A stretch of DNA of 64,000 nt from Sphingomonas cannabina (lineage in GTDB: Bacteria; Pseudomonadota; Alphaproteobacteria; Sphingomonadales; Sphingomonadaceae). Both the position numbers and the translations under genes were made by a program. The stretch lies in contig NZ_CP090059.1 in assembly GCF_021391395.1 (NCBI RefSeq), positions 3,705,001-3,769,000 on the forward strand, in the 5' to 3' direction. Shown one piece after another: positions 28,258-36,752 of this stretch; position 1 is the stretch's first letter; every line of letters begins with the position of its first letter. The notes beneath the pieces were generated by a model, which saw nothing but the letters and a program-made list of their open reading frames with translations, was not told the origin of the DNA and ran no database searches.

Positions 28258-29784
28258 TTAGTCAGGAACGACCTGAATCGGCGCCGGATTGCTTTTCCTC
28301 CTCCGCCGGAGCGAACTGAGCATAAGCACGCCCAAGGCGAACAGGACACCGTCCACCGTCCAGGCCGCGGGATCACGACCGCCTCGCAGAGTGATGTGCA
28401 GGATCGCCGTCAGGATGAGCAGCGCGGCGGTGCCGGTGCGGCTCATCCGCCCGATCTGCGATGACGGGAGCCACGCGGCGCAGGACAATGCCGCAAGGCT
28501 GATCACCCCCCACACCACCAGCGCGATGACAGGGGCTGGAACGACGAGCGTGGCCGCGGCGGATGCGGCGAGCGCGAGCGGCTGTCCCCAGACGACCGCC
28601 GTCCAGATCCGCTCCCAGCCTGACGTCGGGCGCCCCTTGTCGCGCCGCCGCGCCAGCCAGATGGAGACGCCGCCTGCGGCGAGATAGCTGAGGCCCAGAC
28701 CGAGCAGGCCATAGCCGATCTTGATCGCTCCGCCACCGAACCAGCCGAAATGGAGCGTGCCGAGCGAGGCGAGCACACGCTCTCCCAGATTGTTCTCGCG
28801 CGCCCGCTTGGCGTGATAGAGCCTGGCGCTCCGGTCGAAGGCATAGGCGTCCGTCTGGCTCAGCCGCGTCGAGCCGTCGGTCACGTTGAACAGCGCGGCG
28901 CCGCCCATTTCCGTCGGATGTTCGAGGAAGACATAGTCTATCCGGCCTTGCGGATTGCGCGCCGCGACCTCGGCGAACATGGGCCTGAGGTCGATCGGCG
29001 GTGCCCGGCGCTCGTCCTGCGCCGGGCGGGGCGGCTGGAACAGCGCGTAGACCTTGCCGACGTCGCCCTGGAACACCGCCAGTCCGAGCACGCCCACGAT
29101 CAGCGTGGTCAGCCCCAGGAAGGCACCGGTCAGCGAGACGGTCAGGTGAAAGGGTAGTGCCCATACGCCAATACGATTGTGGAGATCCGCCTCCTGCAGA
29201 CGGCGCGAGCCGCCTATGCGCAGGTGGAAGGCGTCGCGGAAGATGCGCGGATGGGCGAGCAGGCCCGAGATGAGCGAGGACAGCAGTGCGACGCCCGTCA
29301 TCCCGACCAGGAACACACCCCAGGTCCGCGGCAGGTGCAGGTTGATGTGGAGACGCGTGAGGAACTCCGTCCAGATCGACCGCGATTCGATCAGTTGCCC
29401 TTCGCCGTCCGCGATCCAGTCACGTTCTCCACCCCTGGCGTCCGTGGTCACCATCAGCCGGGGCAGGTCCGGCGCCGGCAGCGTGATGTAGACATGCTCC
29501 AACCCCGGACCGGCACGCAGCGCAGCGGTGGAATAGGCACGCTGCACCGCTTCGGGCGAGACGCGGGCGAGCCGCGGCGCCGCCGGATTCTCCCATCGCT
29601 GCAGCTCGCGCGCGAAGACGGCGATCGTGCCGGTCAGGCAGACGATGTAGATCGCCGCGGCAAAGGCGAGGCCGAGCGAGCTGTGCCCCTTGAGGACGGC
29701 ACGGACGAAATTGGGAGGGATGGTCCAGCCAGCCCCGGGCAGCTTCCCGCCTTTCGCGACCGGCGTCATGTCCTCGGCCTTCAT
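28258..29784 (-). CDS. PepSY-domain iron-regulated membrane protein
   Basis: A 508-residue inner-membrane protein from the ATG at 29784, which overlaps the stop of the preceding gene (ATGA). The frame is open further upstream but only across that gene in another frame. It has an N-terminal transmembrane helix (LGLAFAAAIYIVCLTGTIAV), a periplasmic PepSY-like part, further helices (TWGVFLVGMTGVALLSSLIS; LTVSLTGAFLGLTTLIVGVL), a second periplasmic region and a C-terminal helical bundle. His residues in the helices (e.g. LGTLHFGWFGGG) could bind heme. The PiuB/PepSY_TM family is tied to siderophore-iron reduction at the inner membrane. It is last in the operon with the TonB-dependent receptor. 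Part of this gene is copied as a fragment at 47.6 kb. Confidence 0.85.
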   Translation of the reverse strand: MKAEDMTPVAKGGKLPGAGWTIPPNFVRAVLKGHSSLGLAFAAAIYIVCLTGTIAVFARELQRWENPAAPRLARVSPEAVQRAYSTAALRAGPGLEHVYITLPAPDLPRLMVTTDARGGERDWIADGEGQLIESRSIWTEFLTRLHINLHLPRTWGVFLVGMTGVALLSSLISGLLAHPRIFRDAFHLRIGGSRRLQEADLHNRIGVWALPFHLTVSLTGAFLGLTTLIVGVLGLAVFQGDVGKVYALFQPPRPAQDERRAPPIDLRPMFAEVAARNPQGRIDYVFLEHPTEMGGAALFNVTDGSTRLSQTDAYAFDRSARLYHAKRARENNLGERVLASLGTLHFGWFGGGAIKIGYGLLGLGLSYLAAGGVSIWLARRRDKGRPTSGWERIWTAVVWGQPLALAASAAATLVVPAPVIALVVWGVISLAALSCAAWLPSSQIGRMSRTGTAALLILTAILHITLRGGRDPAAWTVDGVLFALGVLMLSSLRRRRKSNPAPIQVVPD

Positions 29785-30347
29785 GCGAAACCCTTCAACG
29801 CTGCTGCCGCGAAGCCGAGGACGGCGGTTCCCACCAGCACCGCCGTCGCGCGCAGGATGCGGTTGTCGGCCAGCGTCCATGCCATGGCGCCGCCCCAGGC
29901 TACCGGCACGATCAGCCCGCCCGTCACCAGCCGCGTCTGGGCCTCGCCCGGCATCCACACGGCGTAACAGATGCCGACCGCCATCGCCGCGATCATCCCG
30001 ATCGGCCCGGCGAGCAGCCAGCGGAGCACACCGCGCCAGGTCGTCGACGGGCGATCGAGCGGCTCGGGGGCCAGGCAGTCGCGTCCGTTCCGGCTGGCGC
30101 GGACGGCGCGGATCTGGAGGCCGGCGGCGACGACGGCGAGCGCCGCAACCGCGATCAGCGTCAGCGCGACGAAGGCACCGCGCATCGTGCCCACCGTCGA
30201 CGAGGCGGCGATCAGCGTCGCGAGCAAGACCGCCCATCCGCCCCAGCGATAGGGCGCGGCGCCGATCCTCAGCGACCAGGCACGCCGAAGCAGCCAGGCG
30301 CCCGCCGCGCCGCCGGCCAGCAGCAAGGGGGCGGCGAGCGCGTTCAC
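29781..30347 (-). CDS. Membrane protein of iron-uptake operon
   Basis: A 188-residue hydrophobic protein starting at the GTG at 30347 within the stop of the receptor gene (GTGA). Five or six transmembrane helices are visible, for example GGWAVLLATLIAASSTV, ALTLIAVAALAVVAAGL, LAGPIGMIAAMAVGICYAVW and TAVLVGTAVLGFAAAAL. No motif names a family. Proteins of this size and layout are often found between TonB-dependent receptors and PepSY proteins in sphingomonads, so a helper role in siderophore or iron handling is inferred from context only. Confidence 0.7.
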   Translation of the reverse strand: MNALAAPLLLAGGAAGAWLLRRAWSLRIGAAPYRWGGWAVLLATLIAASSTVGTMRGAFVALTLIAVAALAVVAAGLQIRAVRASRNGRDCLAPEPLDRPSTTWRGVLRWLLAGPIGMIAAMAVGICYAVWMPGEAQTRLVTGGLIVPVAWGGAMAWTLADNRILRATAVLVGTAVLGFAAAALKGFA

Positions 30348-32623
30348 CAGTGCAGCTCGACGCCGCCGCCGACGGTGCGCGGCTCGCCCAGGATCGCTAC
30401 CGGGAGGTCGGTGCGGGCATATTGCTTGTACTTCTCGTCGAACAGATTGCGCACGAAGCCGAACAGGCTCCAGCGGCCCGCGTCATAGCCGAGGCGCACG
30501 TTGGCCATGGTGCGGGCGGGAAGGCGGGAGGTCGCCTGGTTCGAGCCGACGTCGCCGTACACGGCACCCCGATAATTGACATTGGCATTGGCGGTGAACC
30601 CGCCGCCGAGGCGATAGTTGACCCCGCCAGCCAGCGTCCAGCGCGGCGCATAGGCGAACTCCGATCCGGCGAGCTGGACCGTGCTGGTCGTCCCTGCCGG
30701 CAGCTCGAAATCGTCGAACTTGGTGCGAACGTAACCGATTGATGCATAGGCGTCGAAGGCCGCGCTCGGCCGCGCCTCCGCCTCGACCTCGAACCCGTAG
30801 AGGTGCGAATGCCCCGCATTGACCGTGTTGTAGTCATAGGCGTTGAGGCCCCTGAAGACATTCACCTGCTGGTCGCGCCACTCGACGTAGAAAGCGTTCG
30901 CGTTGAGCCGCAGCTTGCCGTCGAGCCAGGTCGAGCGCAGCGAGCCCTCATAGTTCCAGCTATGCTCGGGATCATAGGGGACGAGCAGCGCGCGCGCCGG
31001 ATTCTGGCTCGATCCGCCCGAGCGATAGGCGCGCTGAACGGTGAAGGCGGTGACGAGATCGGGCGTCCACTCCATGCTGATTCCTGCCTTGGGCAGGAAG
31101 GCATGGAAGGTCCGCGCATTGGAGGCGAAGGGCGAGCCCGCCTGGGCGACGAGGCCAAGTACGCCCTGATTGATCGCGCGGACGGCGGTATTGACCGGAT
31201 TGCCCGCCGGGGCGAACGCCGCCGGGTCCGGCAGGGTGCCTATGAAGGTCGCGACCGTCTCGGCTGCAAAACGGTTGCGCTCGTGATCGTAGCGGAAGCC
31301 GCCGATCAGCGAGAGCCGATCGGTCAGCCGCCATCTGGCATCGCCGAACAGCGCCATCGTCTCGATCCTGAGCGGCTGGTCCGCCGAATAGCTGACCGGG
31401 ATCACCGGCAGGGCGACGGCGTAGCTGTTCGCGATCGAGGTCGCGGACGCTGCGGGGAATCCGTTGGCCCGGAGCAGGTTTACGATTGTCGGCGTGGGCG
31501 TGTCGATGTTGATGCGGCTGTCGGCGTCGACGGCGCCGGTGCGGCGGTAATACCAGGCGCCCAGCAGGCCGCTCAATCGCTCGCCGCGATAGTTGAGCCG
31601 TACCTCCTGCGTCAGCGTGCGGAAATGATAGCGGTTGTCGATGAGCTCCTCGTCGGCTGGCGAATTGTCGCCGTCGGTGAGGGAGCGGCCGCTGACCTTG
31701 CTCCACGAGCTGACGCTGGTCAGCGTCAGGCCGCTGCCGAACTCATAGTCGAGATCGAGCGCGGCGAGATCGGTGCGGACGAGCCCCCGGATCTCGGCGT
31801 CGCTGGTGCTGCGGCGATGGTCGTAATAGTCGGGCAGGTCGGTACGGACATATTCGAACAGATAGCCGCCGTCGCGCCGCACGCGGTTGTAGGTCAGCGT
31901 CGCGGTGAGGCCCGACAATGCCTGTGGGGTCCATTTGAGCTTGCCGCGCAGGCTCAGTGAGCGCATCGAATCGTCCCGTCCGCCCCGGGTGATGTTCCGG
32001 ATGATACCGCGATCGGCGCGCCGCTCCGCCGACAGCCGGATGCCGAGCTCGTCCTCGATGAGCGGCCCGCCGACCGCCACCGAAAAGGTGCGGTCCACTT
32101 GATCGGTCCAGAGGACCCGGCCGTCCGCCGACCAGCGATCGGTCGACGGTTCGCGCGTGGTGATGATCACCGCACCCGCCAGCGTGTTGAGACCCTGGAT
32201 CGTCGACTGCGGACCGCGCAGGATTTCGACCTGTTCCACGTCCCACAGGTCGGTAGGTCCGCCGAACAGCGCCTGGTTGGGCAGCGGTGCTCCGTCCAGA
32301 TAGACCGTCGCCGTGTCGGCGCCCCCGCCCGCTGCCACGCCCTTGTTGTTGATCCCGCGGATGGTGAAGCCGGACGAGCCGTAGGTTTCCGACACATTGG
32401 CCGTGCGATTGTAGATATCCTGGATCGTCTGGGTGTTTTCTTGCCTGATCCGCTCGGCCGTGGTGATCGCCACGCTGGTGGTGGTTTCCTTGACGGTGCG
32501 GCCGGCCTTTTCGCCGGTGACGATGATCTCCTCGCTATCGACTTGGATATCCTGCGCCAAGGCGGTGCCCGGCAGCCAGGGCAGAAGCAGGACCGCGGAG
32601 AAGGTCAATCGACGAACCAGCAT
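30344..32623 (-). CDS. TonB-dependent receptor (probable siderophore uptake)
   Basis: A 759-residue outer-membrane receptor with signal peptide (LTFSAVLLLPWLPGTALA, cut before QD). The plug domain starts EEIIVTGEKAG (TonB-box-like) and contains YNRTANVSETYGSSGFTIRG and WDVEQVEILRGPQSTIQGLN. Those are the classic plug strands ending in a GPQST and AGAVIITT pattern. The 22-strand barrel follows and ends GEPRTVGGGVELHW, an acceptable C-terminal aromatic strand. The substrate is probably a ferric siderophore: a Fur-box-like site lies just upstream, and a PepSY protein, typical of ferric-siderophore processing, is in the same operon. The two downstream genes each overlap the preceding stop by four bases. 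Confidence 0.92.
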   Translation of the reverse strand: MLVRRLTFSAVLLLPWLPGTALAQDIQVDSEEIIVTGEKAGRTVKETTTSVAITTAERIRQENTQTIQDIYNRTANVSETYGSSGFTIRGINNKGVAAGGGADTATVYLDGAPLPNQALFGGPTDLWDVEQVEILRGPQSTIQGLNTLAGAVIITTREPSTDRWSADGRVLWTDQVDRTFSVAVGGPLIEDELGIRLSAERRADRGIIRNITRGGRDDSMRSLSLRGKLKWTPQALSGLTATLTYNRVRRDGGYLFEYVRTDLPDYYDHRRSTSDAEIRGLVRTDLAALDLDYEFGSGLTLTSVSSWSKVSGRSLTDGDNSPADEELIDNRYHFRTLTQEVRLNYRGERLSGLLGAWYYRRTGAVDADSRINIDTPTPTIVNLLRANGFPAASATSIANSYAVALPVIPVSYSADQPLRIETMALFGDARWRLTDRLSLIGGFRYDHERNRFAAETVATFIGTLPDPAAFAPAGNPVNTAVRAINQGVLGLVAQAGSPFASNARTFHAFLPKAGISMEWTPDLVTAFTVQRAYRSGGSSQNPARALLVPYDPEHSWNYEGSLRSTWLDGKLRLNANAFYVEWRDQQVNVFRGLNAYDYNTVNAGHSHLYGFEVEAEARPSAAFDAYASIGYVRTKFDDFELPAGTTSTVQLAGSEFAYAPRWTLAGGVNYRLGGGFTANANVNYRGAVYGDVGSNQATSRLPARTMANVRLGYDAGRWSLFGFVRNLFDEKYKQYARTDLPVAILGEPRTVGGGVELHW

Positions 32624-32659
32624 GCACCCCCCTTGTCGGGGTGCGCTCTAGTGGGATAC

Positions 32660-32678
32660 GATAATGCGAGTCAATCGC
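32660..32678. promoter_or_regulatory. Fur-box-like operator
   Basis: GATAATGCGAGTCAATCGC matches the 19-base Fur consensus (GATAATGATAATCATTATC) at 13 positions, with a perfect first half. It lies 37 bases upstream of the receptor start, where a repressor would block transcription. Iron repression is therefore likely. Confidence 0.5.
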
Positions 32679-33030
32679 AAAACTGAGAACGCGGAGCTCT
32701 TGGGCTGACGCCCACCAGCGCGATTGCCTACGATGACGCACAGGACCCGCAGCAACCAACGACATGTGCGAAGCGCGTGCGAGATTCGCCGCGTGGACGG
32801 AAACGAACGGCTCGGCGCTGAAGACCACGCTCGACGTGATGTGGACGACCGCCCCGAACGAAAGGCCGCTTTCGTGATTAACACGGCGGCCGCTGAACCG
32901 ACCGAAGAGAGAGCGCATAGCGGGCGGCTTTTGGCCTTTTGCCGACCGGCAGGTTTCAGGCAAGGAGGTCTAATTTGCAGACATTGGAGCCATTTGCCGC
33001 GAGCAGCTTACGGCCATTCTCTCAGCGTGT
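32679..33030. other. Intergenic region, no convincing gene
   Basis: This gap separates the receptor operon and the 3' end of the oxidase operon, which are co-directional. A perfect AAGGAGGT at about 32963 precedes a TTG-initiated 47-codon frame that runs antisense into ctaG. It shows no family resemblance and is not called. Confidence 0.4.
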
Positions 33031-33930
33031 TCACTCCTTAGGAGAAGCTATGGCAGGAGGGGCTGTTTGCTGCGTCCTTGAGATCGGGAGTATTGCAACG
33101 CCGCCAGCGATGTAGCGGCCGAGAATCAGCAAAGCGGCGCCGACATGCACCAAGCCACCCGGTACCCACATGATCAGCCCGGCCAAGGCCTGGTCCTCCT
33201 CCGGCGTGAGGCCGAACGGCATCATGCCCATGGCCGCATAGCCGGCGTACCAAGGGCTTGATGATAACGCCATCAGCGCGCCGAGCGCGCCGCCGACGAT
33301 CGAGGTGACAAACAAGCACAACGCCGCCAAGCTACGATTGGGCGTGCGCAGGATCGCCCACCAGAAGAGGAGCGCGGTGACGAGGAACGACAGGTGCTGC
33401 GCGACATGCCAGGCGGGATGCCCGAGCGCGCGGTTGAACAGTGGCGGCGCATGCCACGCCCAGAGCGCGACGCCCTGAAGGGCGGTCGCGAGCACGGGAT
33501 CGGCGAGACCACTCAGCCAACGCCCCGCCGGCGCCAGTGCTTGCCGCCCTTTGCGCGGCAGCGCCCACAGCATCACGCCGAGCGGCCGCGACATGGGCAG
33601 CAGCAGCGCGGCGACCAGCATGATCAGCTCGTGCTCGATCATGTGCAGCGTGAAGCTGCGCTCGCCGGCCTCGTGCAACGGCGACACGAGCGCAAGGGTG
33701 AGCACCAGCCAGCCCGCGAGGAAGATCACCGCGTTGCGCCACAGGCTGCGCCGTGCGCCGAGCCGGACGAAGCCGATCAGATAGGCGAGCAGCGCCAGCG
33801 CGAGGGGAACGGTCACCGAAGGATCAAGCGTCCAGCCCGGCGGCCCGGAATCCACCGGATGTGCGCCGTCATGCGCGGCGGCGAGCCCGGGCGCGAGCAG
33901 GAGCGCGAGCAGCAGGATCAGGCGTGGCAT
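33031..33930 (-). CDS. ctaG: caa3-type cytochrome oxidase assembly protein CtaG
   Basis: A 299-residue inner-membrane protein from the ATG at 33930, which gives a signal-like N-terminus (MPRLILLLALLLAPGLAAA). The caa3_CtaG family core is visible: RSFTLHMIEHELIMLVAALL, PLGVMLWALPRKGRQ, HAPPLFNRALGHPAWHVAQH, LSFLVTALLFWWAILR and SPWYAGYAAMGMMPFGLTPE. Conserved His residues in the helices (HMIEHE, WHVAQH, HVGAAL) could bind copper. In Bacillus this family is required for Cu delivery to caa3 oxidase; it differs from the mitochondrial Cox11-like protein also called CtaG. It is last in the oxidase operon and overlaps its upstream neighbour by 13 bases. Confidence 0.88.
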   Translation of the reverse strand: MPRLILLLALLLAPGLAAAHDGAHPVDSGPPGWTLDPSVTVPLALALLAYLIGFVRLGARRSLWRNAVIFLAGWLVLTLALVSPLHEAGERSFTLHMIEHELIMLVAALLLPMSRPLGVMLWALPRKGRQALAPAGRWLSGLADPVLATALQGVALWAWHAPPLFNRALGHPAWHVAQHLSFLVTALLFWWAILRTPNRSLAALCLFVTSIVGGALGALMALSSSPWYAGYAAMGMMPFGLTPEEDQALAGLIMWVPGGLVHVGAALLILGRYIAGGVAILPISRTQQTAPPAIASPKE

Positions 33931-34247
33931 GGCGGGATGATGACGGAGGAGATCGTCTGGAACAGGATTGCGAGCAGGAAGATCGCGGCGGCCAGGAGAC
34001 CCGTGCCGGCGATGAAGCGGCGCGCGCCGGCATAGGGCTGGTCGAGCGGCCCGGGCATCCGCCAGACGCGCAGGGATGCAAGCCCGCCGATCAGCGCCAG
34101 CGCCGCACCGCCCACGCCGATGAGCAGCATCATCGCGATGTGCGCACGCGTGCAGTCGAGCTGGACGAGGTAGGATCCGAGCTGGTCGGATATCGCCCAG
34201 CCGGCGATGCCGCCCATCCACCCGGCCCAGGGCAACAGCCGGGTCAT
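33918..34247 (-). CDS. Small membrane protein of the cytochrome oxidase operon
   Basis: A 109-residue protein from the ATG at 34247, inside the stop of the subunit III gene (ATGA). Three transmembrane helices are seen (LLPWAGWMGGIAGWAI, IAMMLLIGVGGAALALIGGL, GTGLLAAAIFLLAILFQTIS). It contains a Cys-Thr-Arg-Ala-His stretch and ends VIIPPCHA, giving Cys/His residues that might touch copper. The position resembles that of small subunit-IV-like or assembly proteins in other caa3 operons, but I do not recognise a named family. Confidence 0.65.
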   Translation of the reverse strand: MTRLLPWAGWMGGIAGWAISDQLGSYLVQLDCTRAHIAMMLLIGVGGAALALIGGLASLRVWRMPGPLDQPYAGARRFIAGTGLLAAAIFLLAILFQTISSVIIPPCHA

Positions 34248-34855
34248 GCCGTCAGCCTCGGTGCCCAGTAGACCATCGCGTAGACCAGCACCCAGCTCAG
34301 CACGATGAAGTGCCAATAGAGCGCATTCTCGCTGGTATCGACGAAGCGCCGCCCCTTGTGGGCGTGCCGGGTATGCATCAGCGCGGTCAGCACCAGCGTG
34401 TCGACCCAGTCGGTGATGAGGTGCACGGTGTGCATGAGGAGCAGCGCCCAGGTGATCGAACCATAGGCGTTGCGGTCCCAGCCGATGTTGAGATGATCGA
34501 ACTCAATCCCGCGCGTCACGAAGACCGGCAGGACGATCAGGCTCATGATGGCGAGGCCGATTCGCACCTTGCCTAGGTCCTCCGCCTGGGCAGCCCGCTT
34601 CACCCACACGTTCGGGATCTCGGACAGGAGCAGCAGCACCAGCGTCGCCGTGCCCCACAGCAGGTCGGGCGGCAGCGCGCTCGACGGCCACTGCTTCTCC
34701 TGTGCCATCAGGTAGAAATAGGCGGCGAAGGCGAGCGCGAAGCCGGCCGCCTCGATCGCGATGAAGCCGGCGACGCCCCACCAGGTGGCGCTGCGCGTGC
34801 CGAAGCCGTGATCGGGCAGGCTCGCGGCATCGCCGACGAAGCGCGTGTCACTCAT
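34244..34855 (-). CDS. ctaE: Cytochrome c oxidase subunit III
   Basis: A 203-residue integral membrane protein of the heme-copper oxidase subunit III family with five helices. Recognisable parts are WWGVAGFIAIEAAGFALAFA, AAYFYLMAQEKQWP, GSITWALLLMHTVHLITDWV and ENALYWHFIVLSWVLVYAMV ending YWAPRL. The helix VH-x-x-x-x-W followed by W-H-F-x-x-x-x-W is the usual subunit III signature. It stabilises the proton-pumping core in the inner membrane. It overlaps subunit I by eight bases and the next gene by four. Confidence 0.9.
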   Translation of the reverse strand: MSDTRFVGDAASLPDHGFGTRSATWWGVAGFIAIEAAGFALAFAAYFYLMAQEKQWPSSALPPDLLWGTATLVLLLLSEIPNVWVKRAAQAEDLGKVRIGLAIMSLIVLPVFVTRGIEFDHLNIGWDRNAYGSITWALLLMHTVHLITDWVDTLVLTALMHTRHAHKGRRFVDTSENALYWHFIVLSWVLVYAMVYWAPRLTA

Positions 34856-36752
34856 CGCCCTGCTCCGGCTTGGGCTCGAGCGGATCGTGCGGCCAGAACC
34901 ACAGGATCAGCGGCACCGCCATCAGCGCGGCGCCCCACACCACCGCCCAGGGGGTGAAAATCGATCCGACGAACGCGATCGTCGTCGCGACCGCGGCGAC
35001 GAACGGCCAACCATTGGGCGGCGCGCTCGGATCGCGCAGGTCCGGCATGGCGTCGATCGCAGTGGTGACAAGCAGCTCGCGCTTGTCGGTCCTGAGGCCC
35101 GGCATCACCGGCCGATCGGCGTTCCACAGCGGGGTACGGCTGTCGACCACCGGGATATGATCGAAATTATAGCTGGGCGGCGGCGAGCTCGGCTTCCATT
35201 CCAGGCTCGCCGCGCCCCAGGGGTTCGCCCCGGCTGTCCGCCCGCCGCGCAGGCTCCAGGCCACGTTGCCGAGGAACAGGATCACCGAGCCGGCGAACAG
35301 GAAGGCGCCGATGCTCGACACGAGGTTGAGCGAATCCCAGCCGAGCCCGTGCGGATAGGTGTAGACGCGGCGCGGCATCCCGAGCAGCCCCGTCAGGTGC
35401 ATCGGGAAGAAAGTCAGGTGAAAGGCGACGAAGCTGAACGCGACGTTCCACTTGCCGAGCGGCTCCGCCATCAGTCGTCCGGTGAACTTGGGGAACCAGT
35501 AGGTGACGGCGCCCAGCAGCGGAAACACCGATCCGCCAATCAGCACATAATGGAAGTGCGCGACGACAAAGTAGCTGTCGTGGAGCTGGAGATCGAGCGG
35601 CACGCTCGCCACCATCACGCCGGTGAGCCCACCGATCACGAAGGTGATGATGAAGGCGACTACCCACAGCAGCGGCGTCTCCCAGCGCGGCCTGCCGTCC
35701 CAGATCGTCGCGATCCAGCAGAAGATCTGCACGCCGCCGGGCAGCGCGATCATCATGCTTGCCGCGGTATAGAAGCTGTAGCCAACCCGCGGCAGCCCGG
35801 TCGCGAACATGTGGTGCACCCACAGGCCGAAGGCGAGCAGCCCGATCGAGACCACCGCCAGCACCATCAGCGGATAGCCGAACACTTCGCGCCCGGTGAA
35901 CGTCTCGACGATCTGGCTGACGAAGCCGACCGCGGGGATGAAGATGATGTAGACCTCGGGATGGCCGAAGAACCAGAACAGGTGCTGCCACAACAACGCG
36001 TCGCCACCCTCGGCCGGATTGAAGAACTGGGTGCCGACCAGCCGGTCCGAGATGAGGAAGCTCGACGCGAGCATCACCGCCGGCATCGCGAAGACGATCA
36101 TGAAGCTCGTCACCAGGATCGACCAGGCGAACAGCGGCATCCGGTTGAGCGACATGCCCGGCGCGCGCTGCTTGAGGATGGTGGTGATGAGCTCGACCGC
36201 GCCGGCGAGCGCTGCGACCTCGGTGAAGGTGATCAGCTGCGCCCAGACGTCGCTGCGCTTGCCCGGCGAATATTCCGGCCCGGCGAGCGGCACGTAGGAG
36301 AACCACCCCGCCTCCGGTCCGATGTTGAGCACGAAGGCGATCCACAGGAAGGCGCCGCCGAACAGATAGACCCAGTAGCTGAAGGCGTTGAGCCGCGGGA
36401 AGGCGATCTGACGTGTCCCCATCATCAGCGGGATCAGGTAAATCGCCATCGCCTCCATCACCGGCACGGCGAACAGGAACATCATCGTCGTGCCGTGCAT
36501 CGAGAAGATCTGGTTGTAGCGGTCGGCGCCGATCAGCCCGCTCTCGGGCCGCGCGAGCTGGAGCCGCATCAGCAACGCGAGCACGCCGCCGAGCGCCAGG
36601 AACACGAAGGCGGTCACGATGTAGCGCCTGCCGACGCGCTTGTGGTCGACGGTGGTGAGCCAGCCCCAGAAACCCGGCGCGTCGGACCAGGTCTCGGCGA
36701 GCCTCGTATGCAGCGCCTCGCCGGTGAAGTCCGGCCCGTCGCGGCGGATCAT
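34848..36752 (-). CDS. ctaD: Cytochrome c oxidase subunit I (caa3-type)
   Basis: A 634-residue catalytic subunit holding heme a and the heme a3-CuB centre. The ATG at 36752 overlaps the subunit II stop (ATGA), and the frame continues open upstream only across other genes. Heme a ligand His is in FSMHGTTMMFLFAVPVME. The CuB / cross-linked Tyr region reads WFFGHPEVYIIFIPAVGFVS. The second CuB pair is LWVHHMFATG, and the heme ligands are in HDSYFVVAHFHYVLIGGSVF. All key residues are present. The K-channel Tyr of HPEVY indicates an A-type oxidase that pumps protons. The C-terminal extension has two extra helices (FVAAVATTIAFVGSIFTPWA), as in subunit I/III-like caa3 oxidases. Confidence 0.96.
   Translation of the reverse strand: MIRRDGPDFTGEALHTRLAETWSDAPGFWGWLTTVDHKRVGRRYIVTAFVFLALGGVLALLMRLQLARPESGLIGADRYNQIFSMHGTTMMFLFAVPVMEAMAIYLIPLMMGTRQIAFPRLNAFSYWVYLFGGAFLWIAFVLNIGPEAGWFSYVPLAGPEYSPGKRSDVWAQLITFTEVAALAGAVELITTILKQRAPGMSLNRMPLFAWSILVTSFMIVFAMPAVMLASSFLISDRLVGTQFFNPAEGGDALLWQHLFWFFGHPEVYIIFIPAVGFVSQIVETFTGREVFGYPLMVLAVVSIGLLAFGLWVHHMFATGLPRVGYSFYTAASMMIALPGGVQIFCWIATIWDGRPRWETPLLWVVAFIITFVIGGLTGVMVASVPLDLQLHDSYFVVAHFHYVLIGGSVFPLLGAVTYWFPKFTGRLMAEPLGKWNVAFSFVAFHLTFFPMHLTGLLGMPRRVYTYPHGLGWDSLNLVSSIGAFLFAGSVILFLGNVAWSLRGGRTAGANPWGAASLEWKPSSPPPSYNFDHIPVVDSRTPLWNADRPVMPGLRTDKRELLVTTAIDAMPDLRDPSAPPNGWPFVAAVATTIAFVGSIFTPWAVVWGAALMAVPLILWFWPHDPLEPKPEQGDE

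Noticed and set aside
32982..33115. TTG-initiated 47-codon frame behind a perfect AAGGAGGT
   Set aside because: It runs antisense into the ctaG 3' end, has no protein-like pattern, and a TTG start is rare; a chance ribosome-site match is more likely.
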